From contig CAMDSG010000122.1 of NCBI GenBank assembly GCA_945907055.1, forward strand, positions 1 through 5,393: DNA of 5,393 bases. Reading direction: 5' to 3'. Within the stretch, counting starts at the first letter, position 1; the number at the start of each line of letters is the position of its first letter. The stretch is from Bifidobacterium breve (GTDB lineage: Bacteria; Actinomycetota; Acidimicrobiia; IMCC26256). A program made the translations under genes and the position numbers. Below the pieces are notes generated by a model. The model had not been told where the DNA came from and ran no database searches. It saw only the letters and a list, made by a program, of their open reading frames with translations. Below are positions 5,149-5,393 of this stretch, piece after piece.

Positions 5149-5393
5149 CAAATCTCACCGGCCGGACATGCCCTGCACGAATCTCAGCCGACAAACTCTC
5201 AACATCAACCACAGCGCCAGAGAACTCAGTGGCGTAAACACCGGCTAAACCTGGGCCATGCGCATCGCTTGCGCCCACACTTGGTCTCGGAGCAAGCAAA
5301 AGTGCTGCTGCAGTTAGTTCGTGCTCAGACCTAACAGTCTGAGTGCTTACAGCCTCTATCGCATGGACGAGGGACCAGTGCTCCCAGGCTGCG
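5138..5393 (-). CDS. PHP-domain metal-dependent phosphoesterase, C-terminal part
   Basis: Partial gene entering from the right edge; the last 84 residues and a TGA stop are present. It is too short a piece to be obvious, but the order AIEAVS (residues 11-16), a helix EHELTAAALLLAP (23-35), then VGASDAH (39-45) followed by an ESLSAEIRAG segment (65-74) is the classic end of PHP-domain proteins. There D43 and H45 of SDAH are metal ligands closing the trinuclear site, and the closing helix reads like the usual 'sleeALraG'. By family these hydrolyse phosphoesters such as small nucleotides or phosphorylated metabolites; the substrate here is unknown, and the N-terminal HxH motif is outside the window. 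It is on the same strand as the thiolase, 78 bases upstream, with a hairpin over its stop codon, so co-transcription is possible but not certain. Confidence 0.7.
   Translation of the reverse strand, partial: AAWEHWSLVHAIEAVSTQTVRSEHELTAAALLLAPRPSVGASDAHGPGLAGVYATEFSGAVVDVESLSAEIRAGHVRPVRFEGS

Noticed and set aside
1..5393. CRISPR arrays, tRNA or rRNA genes, insertion sequences, riboswitches or defence genes
   Set aside because: I looked for them on both strands. No regularly spaced repeats, cloverleaf-like tRNA, transposase motifs or known riboswitch cores were seen.

Overview
This window reads as chromosomal DNA from a free-living bacterium, most likely an actinobacterium and perhaps a marine or freshwater Acidimicrobiia-like lineage. 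That placement rests on three things: an actinobacterial-style HisN (inositol-monophosphatase fold), a [3Fe-4S] ferredoxin of the P450-partner type, and moderate GC (mid-50s % by eye). No rRNA or marker gene is present, so the taxonomy is inference. Genes are tightly packed and no stretch longer than 300 bases lacks a gene. I see no tRNA, rRNA, CRISPR array, insertion sequence or phage gene.

Layout. Positions 1-428 (minus) hold the N-terminal part of a GT-C fold membrane glycosyltransferase that runs off the left edge. A 114-base divergent spacer separates it from a plus-strand pair at 543-2739: a 571-residue zinc amidohydrolase of the D-aminoacylase (N-acyl-D-amino-acid deacylase) family, then, 43 bases on, a short CbiX/SirB-type sirohydrochlorin chelatase with a C-terminal cysteine cluster. 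This pair converges on a minus-strand cluster across a 66-base spacer rich in small inverted repeats. Read in its own direction (right to left), the cluster is: the C-terminal end of a PHP-domain metallophosphoesterase (enters from the right edge, stops at 5138), a thiolase (5059-3881), HisN histidinol-phosphatase (3868-3107) and a [3Fe-4S] ferredoxin (3030-2806).

How the genes work together. The window is a mosaic of housekeeping and catabolic functions rather than one recognisable pathway. The amidohydrolase probably hydrolyses an N-acylated D-amino acid or a related amide. The chelatase makes siroheme or a cobalt-corrin precursor. The thiolase acts in acyl-CoA degradation or acetoacetyl-CoA metabolism, HisN supplies one step of histidine synthesis, and the ferredoxin donates electrons to an oxygenase or dehydrogenase not in the window. 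Thiolase and hisN are 12 bases apart and very likely co-transcribed. I did not find a convincing new system. The points most worth a second look are the cysteine-bearing tail of the chelatase, its pairing with the amidohydrolase, the missing ribosome-binding site and tandem repeat at the thiolase-hisN junction, and the palindromes around the thiolase start.
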